From: Dichotomocladium elegans
Taxonomy: Eukaryota > Mucoromycota > Mucoromycetes > Mucorales > Lichtheimiaceae
DNA length: 64,000 nucleotides
Assembly (NCBI GenBank): GCA_025716815.1
Contig: JAIXMN010000002.1
Coordinates: forward strand, 2,232,001-2,296,000
Direction: 5' to 3'
The notes beneath the pieces were generated by a model, which saw only the letters and a list, made by a program, of their open reading frames with translations, did not search any database and was not told the DNA's origin. Position 1 is the stretch's first letter. Every line of letters begins with the position of its first letter. Both the position numbers and the translations under genes were made by a program. Shown in pieces: positions 39,563 to 51,240 of this stretch.

Positions 39563-40786
39563 GGAAGTTACAGAAGAAAGAAAAAGCAGCAGTAACAGAA
39601 ATCATTTTCCATGCGATTTTCTCGGTGCTAATTATCTGAACAGCATACGTTTATTTTATTCAGGGGCGGGTATCCATTTCTATGCAACCCAGAGGGTTAG
39701 CAAACCTATCAAATTATTATGTTATCATCGGTCATCCATCATACAACTATCCCATGAAGCTCACTAACGTCAACAGGACTAATACAACAAAACCTTCCAG
39801 TGCGATAAACCCTTTGAACGCAAAGTATTATGAGGAATACATAGAGACTTACCAATCATATTATGGTCGAACGCACTCGGGACTTGTCTTCGAGACATTT
39901 CAAAGTGACATAAGGACAGATTAGACTTGGATTGACAGGCTCGCTTCTTCGGAGCTCTTAAACCCAAAGTCTCCAGGTTGAGTAGGGCTATACATGATGC
40001 AGACGTGAAGCCCATTCCGGATTTTTATTAGTCTGCGGTATGGAAGCTCTCACACGTTCATGTTTAGTGTTCGTCAACATCCGGGAGGATTGTGTCATAT
40101 GTGTGCCATCATCATGTTAGACCGCTCTACCAGTCTGTGCCGCTGACTGTCCCAAACCATCAGTACGTACCGATCGCTTTCAGGACAACAAAAAATAGGA
40201 GGCCGTTCCTTTCAAGGAACATCCGGAAATTGACTTGCTTAGCCGCTATAGGAAAGGCGAACAATGCTGACGACTATCATAGCTGCTGTACCATCCAAGC
40301 ATGGAATTAACTGCTTGTAAGAACCGATCTATGTGCCTATATCTATTGGATAGTACAACAACCGACTACTGACGTTCAGAGCTATTCTATTACTACTGAA
40401 GAACTTTTGCTTGCGTTCTCGGCCCTTTTGTTATACAGTACAACAAGAGACGGGTACCCTCCATAAGTCATATTCAGCTGCATAGTAAATGGGATTGCGC
40501 AGCCCTATAGTTCAATGGATTGATGGGAGAGCCGTAATAAAACTTATAATATATGTAGCAGGTACCATAGAATACCTGTCAACAATACCCACACCAAGGA
40601 AGTTTGCCGAGTAAGTTTAGCCACGTACAGTAATACAGTAGGTTTGTGCACCGTACACATCTTATTCATGTTGGATCATGCCGATCTGGGGCTGAGATTA
40701 AGGAATTTCGTACACCGATGACTCCTGCGAAATGGATTCTCAACTTCGGCTCTCACGTTGCACTTTCATCTTTAAAGAAAAGAGAA
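39563..40786. other. Intergenic, divergent promoters, no gene recognised
   Basis: 1.2 kb between the start of the peroxin gene (minus) and the start of the RBR ligase gene (plus). Short frames only. A tRNA-like phrase near 40506 lacks a B box and is not a tRNA. Confidence 0.45.
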
Positions 40787-42915
40787 ATGACATCTGACAG
40801 CGACTATGGCGATGCTCTCATGGCAAGTATGCTCTCCTGTGGTAGCAGCAGTTTCAGATTTGTTCTGTTCTGTTTTGTGTTGCTTTTGCGCTGAACACCA
40901 ACGGGCGGATAAATTCACCAGGAGGACAATGACAGCGATTTCAGCATGGACGAATCCGTCTGCTCCATGAATGACTCCGGTAAGGAGGAGAGAACACTGA
41001 ATAAGGGCGCCATTTAGGTCATGCTACTCATTGGGAACTGAAAGATTATGCTGAGAATGATATTGCGTTTGAGAACGCTTTTCCCGAAAAGCCTCGTCCC
41101 AAGGCATACGAGGTAGAATTCAATGTACACAGTACACAGAGCCTTATCCGAATGCAGGATAAGGAGATTAGCCAAGTGTCAACTATTTTGGGTAAGATGA
41201 TATAAGATGAGATTGTGGGATGTGTGCGGCCGATGTTTTTTTTTTACTGGGCTAGTGGTATTGACACGCAGTTTGTGGGTGGATGGGGTGGGGTGCGCGC
41301 TCCGAAGGTCTTCCTAAAGAGGATGCTGCTACCTTGCTCCGTTATTTTAGGTGGAACAAGGAAAAGTTCTTTGAAACCTACATGGAGCGTCCCGAAAAGG
41401 TCTTGAGCGACGTGGGAGTGTCGAACGCCGATCGCCAGGCTCTGATCGCCGTCTTAGCAAAGGACTTGCCAGCCCAAAAATATCCACAACCGTTCATGTG
41501 CGATATATGCTGCGACAACGATCCAAACATGGAGACTGTCTGCGTTGCGTGCGGCCATCGATTCTGTAAGACATGTTATGTGCATTATCTGCAGCAGAAA
41601 ATCAAGGAGGGAGAGAGCCGACGGATCGAATGTCCTCAAAGCGAATGCAATGTGATTGTCGACGAAAAAACTGTAGAGAGCTTGATGGATCCGGAGACAA
41701 GTAAAAAATATAGGACATTGCTCAACCGGACCTTTGTTGATGATAATGACTTTCTACGGTGGTGTCCTGCACCTGACTGCGAATACGCGGTTGAATGTCA
41801 TGTCCCTAGTACCTCGCTGACTTCCATCGTTCCCACCGTGGAGTGTCAGTGCTCTTGCCGATTTTGCTTTGGATGTGGCCTTGACGATCATCAGGTGACA
41901 AGTTCGAAAACAGAGCGGGAGAGACTCGAGCGCTTTATTGATTTGTCATGTCATTTATGCTATTATAGCCCGCGCTCTGTGCCATAGTCAAAAAATGGCT
42001 GAAGAAATGCGAAGACGATTCAGAGACGGCCAACTGGATTTCGGCGAATACCAAAGAATGTCCCGAATGCCAATCGACCATCGAAAAAAATGGAGGCTGT
42101 AATCATATGACATGCAGAAAATGCCGCTATGAATTTTGTTGGGTCTGCATGGGTACGTAGGGAAGGCCTTTATACACTGAATATTCGATTGATGTTAGAG
42201 CTGTACACGGCATTGATCACGCAAAAAAAAAATAGGTCCTTGGTCTGAACATGGAACGTCGTGGTATAATTGCAATCGATATGATGAAAGGAGCAGCTCA
42301 GAGGCCAGAGAGAACCAAACACAGTCGCGTGCCAGCCTGGAACGATACCTTCATGTGAGTCAATAGTTATGATCATCCGCGGTGAATGGTGTGTTCAAGG
42401 ATTTCATTCCAGTACTATAACCGTTATGCCAACCACGAGCAATCAGCAAGGTTGGATCAGGACCTATATGCCAAGACTGAGAAAAAGATGGAAGAAATGC
42501 AGCAGACAAGCGACCTGTCGTGGATTGAGGTCCAATTTTTGAAAAATGCAGTGGACATCACCGTCCAGTGCCGCACAACTCTTAAATGGACCTACGCTTT
42601 TGCCTTTTATCTTGCACGGACAAATGAAACAGAGATCTTTGAGGTGTGTATGTTTTTCTTCTGGTTCGAGGGGGTATATAAAAGGCTATTCTCATGGCGC
42701 AGCCCTTTTAGGATAACCAACGTGATTTGGAGATGGCAACAGAACAGCTTTCTGAGCTTCTCGAGAAGCCATTGGAACGTGAAAAGATTGCCCAGCTGCG
42801 ACAGGCAGTACTCGATAAGACAGTCTACGTGAAGCGTCGACGAGAAATTCTTCTGGAGGATACCGCCAAGGGGTTGCTTGAAGGTCGCTGGAGCTTTTTC
42901 ATAGATATTAAATAA
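40787..42915 (+). CDS. Ariadne-type RBR E3 ubiquitin ligase
   Basis: Eight exons: 40787-40822, 40922-40979, 41018-41191, 41308-41894, 41969-42152, 42236-42354, 42413-42643 and 42712-42915, 530 residues. An acidic N-terminus and a UBA-like segment ([18 protein letters not shown]) precede RING1 (CDICCDN ... [10 protein letters not shown]). The IBR ([12 protein letters not shown] ... CSCRFCFGC) and the Rcat/RING2 follow, with [19 protein letters not shown]. By family knowledge the Cys of GGCNHM accepts ubiquitin as a thioester. The C-terminal helices ([19 protein letters not shown] onward) are the autoinhibitory Ariadne domain. The first intron is GC-AG: ATG|GCAAGT ... CACCAG|GAG, because the GT two bases later gives the wrong frame. 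The first exon is only 12 codons. It probably works with cullin-RING ligases, as animal ARIH1 does. Confidence 0.92.
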
Positions 42916-42961
42916 TCCCTCGAGTGCATAGATCTCCTATCTCCCCAAATTATACCGGCTG

Positions 42962-42965
<4 letters not shown>

Positions 42966-43000
<35 letters not shown>
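42966..43000. repeat. (AC)n microsatellite
   Basis: About 17 AC dinucleotides in the short gap between the convergent RBR ligase and membrane-protein genes. Confidence 0.9.
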
Positions 43001-43002
<2 letters not shown>

Positions 43003-43145
43003 AATACACAAGCACGCTCATACATATTATTCTTCTCTGTTTCGACGCTTCAACATTGTGCGACCCATTATTTAAATGAGAAATTACTAATAGTATTGAT
43101 GGTTCTAGCGGATGTATGTAGGCTATTGCAAAGGGTGACGCGCGC

Positions 43146-44857
43146 TCAGTAGGATGGCGGTGAAGGACTCCCCTTCTTTGTCAGATCTAGGTAATCAAAA
43201 TACTCGGTGAAATCGATTGTATCATGCTGATATTGAGGTGATGGCGAGACAGGTTCTTTGTCGCTCGTTGGAGATTCTAGGTTAACGATTCGTGCGGTTT
43301 CTGCGGATGGTGGTATTGCCACCGGTTGCTCCGTCATATTTTGGGATATTTGTGTTGATGACAGTAAACTTTCTTGGATCGTCGCGTCCGATGGAGCTGC
43401 AGGTTGCCGTCGTTTGCGGAATGGGACCCAATGGATGTGTGGTTTAAGGCCTTTATCAAAGTTCATTTTGCATTGAATTGCTGTGTAAAGTGTTGCCTAT
43501 AAGGATCAAATAAGTCAAGATGTATTTTCATCTCCGTATATGCTTACATATAGAATGATGCTCGATGCACTAGCTAAAACTCGACAAAACGATACCTGCC
43601 ATGATCAATAAACCTTCATACGGATATGTATACGTATGGACCTACCGTATATACACATGGTATACCACGGGTCCTCGCTGTCCGTGACAAGCACAAGGAT
43701 GCTTAAAGTCACAAGGATGATAAAGACCGTAAATAAGAAGAAGACTGTCATCATCCAATGGGCTTCGTAGGTGATCTGGATAAAACAAAAGGACCTTTGT
43801 AAAAATAATAATAATAAAAATAATAATAATAAAAAGAGAAAAAAAAACATCCACGTGCTTCGTATGAAGATCTTACTCCAAGCCGAGCAAACATAAGCAT
43901 CGCTAGCGTCAGAAAAGCCAGTATGGCCGCGCCAATGGTCAGGTCAATATCGACAAGGCTGGTAATAACGGCAAAGAAGGTTATCAACAAGACTTCGAAA
44001 AAAAGATTAATCTTGATCAATAATTCAAAGCATTGGACCCGATAATACATGTCTACAGAAATACAGATTGGCTTGTGTATGAGTATTGCCGTGTCATCTA
44101 TGCAATCTATACCTTTTAGGTACCGCTCGGTCCCTACACGCTCAATGACCGCCCAGCCATATTCCTTTGTTAACATATAAGCAATGTAAGCTCCTGGTAT
44201 AGCGAGTGTCCCGACAAAAATAGTCAGTGCCAGCTGTAGATAGAAGTTGGCATGCGGCGCGTCTGCCCATTTCGTAGTCTCCACGAGTTGCTGAAGTTTA
44301 CAATTATGTGAGCATGATTAGCTACAGCTACCTTAACATATATTGACTCTACTATACCATGATACCCAGTCCACCGGAAAAGAAGAGAAGGAAAATAGTC
44401 GCAATGACCGTCAATGTGTTCCTACGAGTTACCTAGAATGTAGAATACTCTGTCTAAACCTTGTAGGGATCCTAGGGATACGTTCTATGCATCATCACCT
44501 ACACCGTCGATGACAAGCCACAGTTTCCAAAGCTCATAAAAGATAAACCACAGGTTTTCAATGGTCACTCGGATCAGCTTATTCCGGAGCCTGACTTTAA
44601 GTTGGTTTAGCATATTCGGATCGTCGTGCGGCTGTGCTAGAACAGGCGGCAAGTTCTCCACAACGTTGATGAAGGTGGCGATAAGGATAGGGATCGTGAC
44701 GATGACCTGTAGAAGAGCAAGTGTAACATATCGTTTTCCCCAACTTGATTCGAGGATTTGGCGAGTCTACATGTACCGTTTCAGGTGAAGGCAAGAGGAG
44801 GTGGGTTCAATAAAAAAGAAAAGTGATAGTTACGGGTTTATCAAATAACTCCAACAT
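43146..44857 (-). CDS. Multi-pass membrane protein, fungal family of unknown function
   Basis: Eight exons: 44857-44834, 44766-44503, 44432-44358, 44290-44113, 44052-43877, 43775-43646, 43573-43548 and 43496-43146, 407 residues. It starts MLELFDKPTRQILESSWGK and then has about seven hydrophobic segments (for example LALLQVIVTIPILIATF, VIATIFLLFFSGGLGIM, LTIFVGTLAIPGAYIAYML, GAAILAFLTLAMLMFARLG, VFFLFTVFIILVTLSILV). The soluble tail of about 100 residues is rich in Pro/Ser/Asp. Each junction keeps the frame and places introns beside membrane segments; exon 7 is only 26 nt long. No transporter signature was recognised. The TM-helix spacing could fit a receptor or a scaffold as well as a channel. 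Confidence 0.7.
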
Positions 44858-46741
44858 GTCGTTATGAAAGAAGAAATGAGAGAGTAGCAAAAGAAACCAT
44901 AAAAAAAAACAAAAGAAACAAGGCGTTGCCAGTCATCTAAAGAACGATGTTTGTTTTTGAATGTGCATGTTACTGATTGAAAGCTCATACACACGGACAT
45001 AGCCCAATGGGTTTCCGCTGAGCGACTTTCAACGTATAGTAAAAGTGTTCATGTCCGTCTAATATGAGCAACAGTTTCTCCACTCACCTTATTATCATCA
45101 AGACCATCTTCAACGGATGTATGCATCTCTGTGTGTATATATGTGTATGTGGGCATTTCCATGTGCACCCGGGCAGTTATCAAAATCGGCTTGTTTATTG
45201 TTGAACAAGGCTTAGCCTGTTGTATGCGTCGGCTCACATGACATCCGCCCAGCGCGCCGCGTGCAACCAGACAGGACATCGTTGTATTTACATTTTGCCA
45301 GCTACTGCATTGTGGTTTGTATACACTCAGTAAATGCGACCGCCATTTTGATGAACTTGCCATTTATCAGCTGGTTAGAATGCCACTTCAACCTAGAAAA
45401 AAAAAAAGAGCCCCATTGGATTAAAACAATGCGCTATTTACTGCCGAAGACCCGTGCACACAACACCAAATTGGGATCGCAAACAGCGGAAAAGAATGGC
45501 ACACGAAGGAACGATTGGCACAGATCCATTTCTGTCGATTCTTTGGCCCTTTGAATTTTACTGATTTCTTTTCCCCCAAACCCAAGCGCCTCACAAGGGG
45601 CGGGTGCTATGTTGCTGATGAGTGGGGCCATTCTTGAACTCACGTATATTGTAGTAGGCCATAATAGCAACTGTACGTACATTCTTGAAGACAATTGTTC
45701 TTACACCGAATATCTGGACAATACCTTTTGTTATTTCAGGTATTTGCTGCGATGCGTACGTATCTTCAAACAAAAAAAAAAAACCATTGATATCCTAGTG
45801 ATAAAAACGCAGAATGAAAGCGCGACCCCATAGTGTCATATTTTTCATATTGCCGTTCGTAAAGTACGTATTGAGTATACCAGCTGCCGTAGAGCAGCTA
45901 GCAGTAAATGTACGATTAGCGCAGGGCGATGATTTCAAAAAATTATGCGGGTAATATTGCTTAATTATTCGCATGCTTTCTTTTAGGAAAGCGTGTAAGA
46001 TGAGGTATGCTAGAATGCATTGACCACCATCTGTCGATTGCCCTAGAAGCAGATGAAATACAGCAATTGACTCAAACCGGGGGAGGGGGGTGGCTTCTTA
46101 ATATCATTTGTGCAAGAGCGAATCCAAATCCTGTAGATGAAAAACACCTGCCTTCGATTGTGATACACAAAGATTCTGGAGCACTCTGACAAAATCGACT
46201 TTAGGATCGCTGTCGTCATTCTTGATGCATTCCATGTTCACAAGAAAGGCAGGAACTACTGTGTTGTTCGGGAAGCAAAAAATGCGAATAAGTACTGTAC
46301 GGCCTAGGAAAATAGCGGCATTTGCTGAGTATCATTAAATTGGTTTGAGACCACTATAGATGCCAGTGGAGAAAGACAATAGTACAATATGGAATTATTA
46401 GCAGAGAGAATTAGTCACTAAAAAGCCTCTTCGACTTCCTAAGCGCTACAATGTATCAGGCATATATAAGCTGAGAACTTTATCCAAGCGGGAAAGGTTA
46501 ATTTCTTTAGACATTGTGACGCTGGTACGTGTGGTACAGAATAGTGCACATATTTTATGCAATATCCATCTTATCTTACCTACGTTTCCATTCTCGCGAT
46601 ATTTATTGTCGAAACTACGTCCGATAGATAAGAAAGGAACAAAAGCAGACCACCCAGTGTGTCCTTTACTAATGGCCTTGAATACAGTGGTGATGATAGG
46701 AGCTTGGATTGGAAAAGAATATGTACATGGTAAGGCAATTT
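44858..46741. other. Intergenic; possible trace of a transposase
   Basis: 1.9 kb. No gene. Around 46010-46085 the plus strand reads CIDHHLSIALEADEIQQLTQ, which faintly resembles the second helix-turn-helix of Tc1-type transposases, but nothing around it supports this. Confidence 0.3.
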
Positions 46742-48210
46742 CTACTCATTAAGCTTAGGGAAACGGTACTCTTTCTCATCCCCTTTGAAAGGCACGCCAA
46801 GCTCGATGAGCTTCTTGAATGCCTTGGCAAAGTCTTCGAAGAACTTCTCCTCGTCTTTTGCGTAAAGGTCGAAATAGGGTTTGAACCCCTTATCGGCATA
46901 CATGGACAGCTCAATGGGGAGCATCATAACATCTGGGTTGTTCTTGTCGACATACTGCCAGCCGCCGTTGGGAAGCGACTTCTTGATCCACTTGCGCTCG
47001 GCAAGAGCCTGGAAGTAGTCGTTGGAGAAGACTGTGGGAGATTCGATCCAGGGACCGTCGAACCCACTGCGGTCAGGATGGCAGCGGCCGAGGGAATGTC
47101 CACCAATCAAAGCGACGATCTCTTGGTCATTGAAACCCTAAATAAAACCAACAATCCCATGAGCTCCCGAACCTGGGAATCCGCTCTGCTTGTGTAACTT
47201 AAACCTACCATGCGGTAGAAGACATCGCGGGAATGCTTCTCCTTTTGGGTAGCGTCAGGAAGACGGCCATCGGGGGGTACCGAACTAGCATCAACAGCGT
47301 CTTGACGGCCGGGGCGCCAGGGAATGGTGGGGCCGCCCTTAAAGAAAAAGGAAGGTGAGGACGGCATTGTACGTGTGAGAAAAGGAAGCGGCCATCCGTC
47401 TATTTACCAATTCCTGTACAGCAACGACACCGGCCAAAGTCCACAAGTCTCCATAGCTGATATCAGGATACTTGCGCTTGATCTTCTCCAAGAGGTCGCG
47501 CGCGACTCCCAGACCAGCATTAGCGCCATGATTAGACTCGGGTGCAAAGCCTTGTTACGGATAAACTCTGTCAGTCAGTAGTTCTGCTTCCGCTTCTCTC
47601 CACCCCCCACCCCACCCCACGCCATGCCCGGAGAGTTTCAAACTAGGCCATTGTCTCTCTACTTACGCATCGTTGCACCATTGCTACCACCGGTCTTCGA
47701 TTCCTTATCGTAAGTTCCCGAAGCGTGCCAGGCAAGACGAAGCAGCACTGGACCGTAGGACCCATCATCGTAACTGAGTGAAAATAGATTATTACGCGCT
47801 ACGTATTAGAGTATTTTCCCATGGGTAATGTCACATGTACGCACTCGTTGTCCTCCAAGATATCGGCAATATCCTTGTAGACCTTGTAGTAATCAACGCT
47901 TTTGGATTTCTCGGCAGTCTCGACCTTGTCAACGACCTTGACTTCTTGCTGGCTGTTGTAATAATAGTAGCCGCCAGCTCCGCCTAATGCCGCAAGACCT
48001 AAGGTGGGGAATGTTCAATATATCAAACATCCCTCTCCGTTTTGTTCAAGGCTTACCTAAAAAGAGAAGTGGACTATTGCCCGATTTTTTCCCGGCTTCC
48101 GTGGCATAGGTGCGGGAACCCAAGGGGACCTGACGAGCCGCGTTTGTCATGGCAACACGCGCACCAAAACGTGGCAAACCAATGGCCAGAGGACGGATAA
48201 AGGCTGACAT
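46742..48210 (-). CDS. CCP1: Mitochondrial cytochrome c peroxidase (class I heme peroxidase)
   Basis: Exons 48210-48057, 47998-47845, 47773-47667, 47550-47408, 47337-47209 and 47137-46742 give 360 residues. The N-terminus is Arg-rich without acids, a mitochondrial presequence, followed by a short Gly/Tyr membrane segment. Distal heme residues are Arg115, Trp118 and His119 ([13 protein letters not shown]). The proximal side has His249 (GGHSLGRCH) and Trp259 (FDGPW), the radical-site Trp of cytochrome c peroxidases. It reduces hydrogen peroxide with cytochrome c in the intermembrane space. Two oddities: the proximal stretch [15 protein letters not shown] is worded like ascorbate peroxidase, and the position of yeast Asp235 (MLPTD) is Glu305 here (MLPIE). 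Upstream Met codons before 48210 would add a hydrophobic leader and are not preferred. Confidence 0.9.
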
Positions 48211-48584
48211 GAAGAGTGGGGAGGAAGGGGAGAGCAAAAGATACAAAAGGGAGAAGGATCTTGAGAGAAAAGATGGACGAGAAAGGTTTAAATAGCAGTC
48301 GGGGTGGGGAGAGCAATAAAGAATATATGTATGTTGTACGTCTTCTGTTTCTCTTTTTTTTGGGGGGGGGTGAAGAAGAGGGGCGATTGGGACAGAGGCG
48401 AAAGAGAATTGCAGGGTATATGGTTATGGGTTCCTTAAACGGATACCAAGAGTTGGCTTGTGCAGCTAGTGAATAAATTCCTTCCCTCACAGACTATTTG
48501 AGTGAAACGATCCACGAAGACATTTTTTCAGGGCACTAATTCCCCAATCAGAAAATCGGTCGTTTACAACTGCTCAGAGTTGCC
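48211..48584. other. Intergenic upstream of the peroxidase gene
   Basis: 374 bp with a T-rich/G-rich stretch near 48350-48370. No gene seen; contains the peroxidase promoter. Confidence 0.45.
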
Positions 48585-48875
48585 TTACTCCACATTCATG
48601 CTATCACGATGAGGCAGGCGGGTTTTCCCTATGGATACGTACTGTTTCAGATCAACTGCGTGCTGCAAGATCACTTGCCCTTCCTAAAGACAAACCATGT
48701 GTAGCTACTACCCTGCGCATATGCAAGATCAACTAACCTTGATGATTTTATATTTCAAAACGGCCCGGCGAAGCGAAGCGAACCAAGACAAGAACGAGAT
48801 CCTGTAGACGCTTCTGAAAATTCCCGGGGGGCGTGAATGTCCGTCAGCGTTTGGCAGCCAGTTCCTGATATACAT
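48585..48875 (-). CDS. Small hypothetical protein (78 aa) with one hydrophobic segment
   Basis: Two exons, 48875-48738 and 48683-48585, joined by a 54-nt GTTAGT...TTTAG intron. The protein starts MYIRNWLPNADGHSRPPG, has an aromatic/hydrophobic segment (FLSWFASLRRAVLKYKII) and then a hydrophilic end with GQVILQHAVDLKQYVSIGK. A T-rich acceptor-like tract directly upstream of the ATG hints that a 5' exon may exist. No family recognised. Protein-like sequence on both sides of a proper intron is the main support. Confidence 0.45.
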
Positions 48876-49204
48876 AGTCAACCTAAAAAAAAAAAAGAGA
48901 GAGAGAGAGAGAGAAAAGAGGATCGCTGTGTTGGTTGAGAATTGTTATATATAATGGAGAAATAGCAGTATCAGTCGAATGAAAATACTGAGGAGGTGTT
49001 ATGGAACAGTCTTGCCGCAGAGTGGCCCGTGGGTGGCGCCAAAATTTTCAGGTCCCACTCTTTTCCTTTTCCTTCTCCCCATTCACGCATGCAATTTTAC
49101 TGTTGAAATATGAGCAACCAACAACCCGGTTATGCACAGACGAAATACATGAATCTGTGGCGATGAATTTTTCAATCACATCATTCAAAGAGCGTTTGAA
49201 ATAG

Positions 49205-49693
49205 TTAGTACTTGGTGGTAGGTTTCTCTCGTCTCTGATCCATGCCAACTCGTTGTCTATATTTTTCAACGGAAGAGGAGGCTTAAGACTACTTGCTTTG
49301 AGAGAAAGGCTCGCAGATAAACCCACTTACTTTGATTGAACAAGCGCCCTGGAAAACTCCATGGTTCGTTTTATATAGCCGGCGCGACTTTTCCCAAAGA
49401 TGAATCTGGCGACATCGGCCTCGACATCAAATGACCCATATGACAAAGAATATTTGGTAGATGAGGTCCCTCGTTGCGATGGTATCACGAATCTATGTAC
49501 AGAAAACAGCAGGAGACTATATATTGTACGACGAAAAGCGGAGCACTTACTGCATACTGCGTTCAGGACTTAACAACGTATCCTGAACACCTTGACATCC
49601 GGGATAATATATACCGTGTGCGTCTAGACGAAGGAAAAGACGATATGTGGTGATACTCTAGTTTCCCTTGCTACCATCTCTCAGCTTACACAT
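49205..49693 (-). CDS. Small hypothetical protein (96 aa)
   Basis: Four exons: 49693-49690 (ATG plus one base), 49623-49551, 49492-49331 and 49256-49205. The frame stays open through three GT-AG introns (66, 58 and 74 nt). The product has YYPGCQGVQDTLLSPERS, then FDVEADVARFIFGKSRAGY, and a strongly basic end, GMDQRREKPTTKY. The first exon of four bases is a guess forced by frame. If it is wrong, the Met at codon 24 is the start, giving 72 residues. No family recognised. Confidence 0.45.
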
Positions 49694-51240
49694 CTATTCT
49701 TTTCGACTCAAGGAGAAAATTGTACCCGGTGACTCAAAGCACAGCATATCTTTGAAGATGGACCCTGGGACTTCTCAAAACATTCATTCTCCTTCTCGTC
49801 CGCACGCCTCTAAATATCGTTGAGGAATATTGTATCGACTCTGCCTTCATGATTAATCGCCATAGCTGTGAGTCGCTTGGTACCCTTGCAAATGCAATGT
49901 GTAGACTCAGCTTTAAGTTGGATGCATTCTAGTCGATGCAACAGACACAACATCTTCTTGCCACGAAAATTAATATCTTACGTAACCTCTTATCCCCCTC
50001 CTTCAGCTGTGCTTTCAAGTGTTTCCTCCTCAATACATTCCATCCTATATGGTCTAAGCACTGAATATATCCATTAAACAAGCATGGGAAGCTTGTTGCA
50101 AGCCCCAGCTTTGCCTTTGATATGTGATAAGCGCTGCCCATTTCTGGTTTTCCATCCGACATAGACCAACGGCACTGCCCCAACTTTCAGGTGCAAGCTA
50201 TCAACAGGTCGAATGACAATAGAGGCCACGGATAGTTATCGCACTTTTGATTTCGTAAATGACGATACAATAGGCCATGTTTACTGCGGGTCTATTGGTC
50301 TCACTCGGTGAGAGCTATTCTTTTATTTATTTGATAGAAATATCTCTAAACAAACATGGAATTCTTCAGTGCGCAGCAGCTTTGTTTGCTGCTCCACGTA
50401 CGTACGATGCAATATGGCGCTCCTGCCCTTGGGAGGAGAGTACCACCGTTTATTTCGATTTTAAGCATTGATTTACGACGAACTTGCTGCATGAGCTGAT
50501 CAATCGTGTTGTTTAGCGCAAGGTATCAGCGAAATGACCGACTGATACGGCCATCAGCAAAAGTAGTCAACGAATCAAAATCCCGCAGAAGGCTCTTCAC
50601 CCACAAAGCAAAAGTGGTCAGACTTTCTCTTGACGGGTTGGTCTTATGCTCTTCAACTACTCTCAATATGTTCTAGATAAATCTGGCTTGCAAACTTTTT
50701 GGGCCTCAGGTACTCTCCCCAAGCGCACGAGGGCGCGAATAGAAAAAGAGCTCGGGATTGGATTCAAAAGATGATCCGGCTCTCTGACTTTACCCAATCG
50801 TTCTGTTTCTCTATCAATCATTGCGGCAGACCTATGCGGATGAATGTGTTCCTTATCCCTATGTATTGCAAAACAAACGGGCAGGCAAAGTGAAAAGCGT
50901 ACGCACACGTAGACAGGATGCCGGTGTGGGGTAAATTTTTTTGATTAAACGAGTCATGTGGCCCGGATGCTACCGTCGGAGAATCAAACCACAGAAAGTT
51001 GGGTACGAGCCAATGGGAAGTGCCACACACCTGCTTGGTCTTTTGATGATTTGTGTGATACGTTAGAGAGAGAGAGAGACACATAGCACTTTGTGTCTCT
51101 CCGCGGGACGAGCAGAGCAGGAGTGGTAAGCTTTTTCTTGCTACTCCTTTTTTCTTTCTCTCATTCTTCTCTTCCCCCCCCTCTTTTCTTCTTTCTTTCC
51201 TTCCTTTGTTTCAATCTTCATATCTTGGGAAGATTCATAG
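49694..51240. other. Intergenic, no gene recognised
   Basis: About 1.5 kb between divergent genes; pyrimidine-rich run (51140-51215) just before the RNase H-like ATG, as is common upstream of fungal genes. Confidence 0.4.

Noticed and set aside
40490..40570. tRNA-like phrase TAGTTCAATGGA
   Set aside because: No matching B box, no anticodon arm and no acceptor-stem pairing could be built.
46007..46189. Transposase-like helix-turn-helix phrase
   Set aside because: Only one short phrase matches and nothing on either side supports a transposase.
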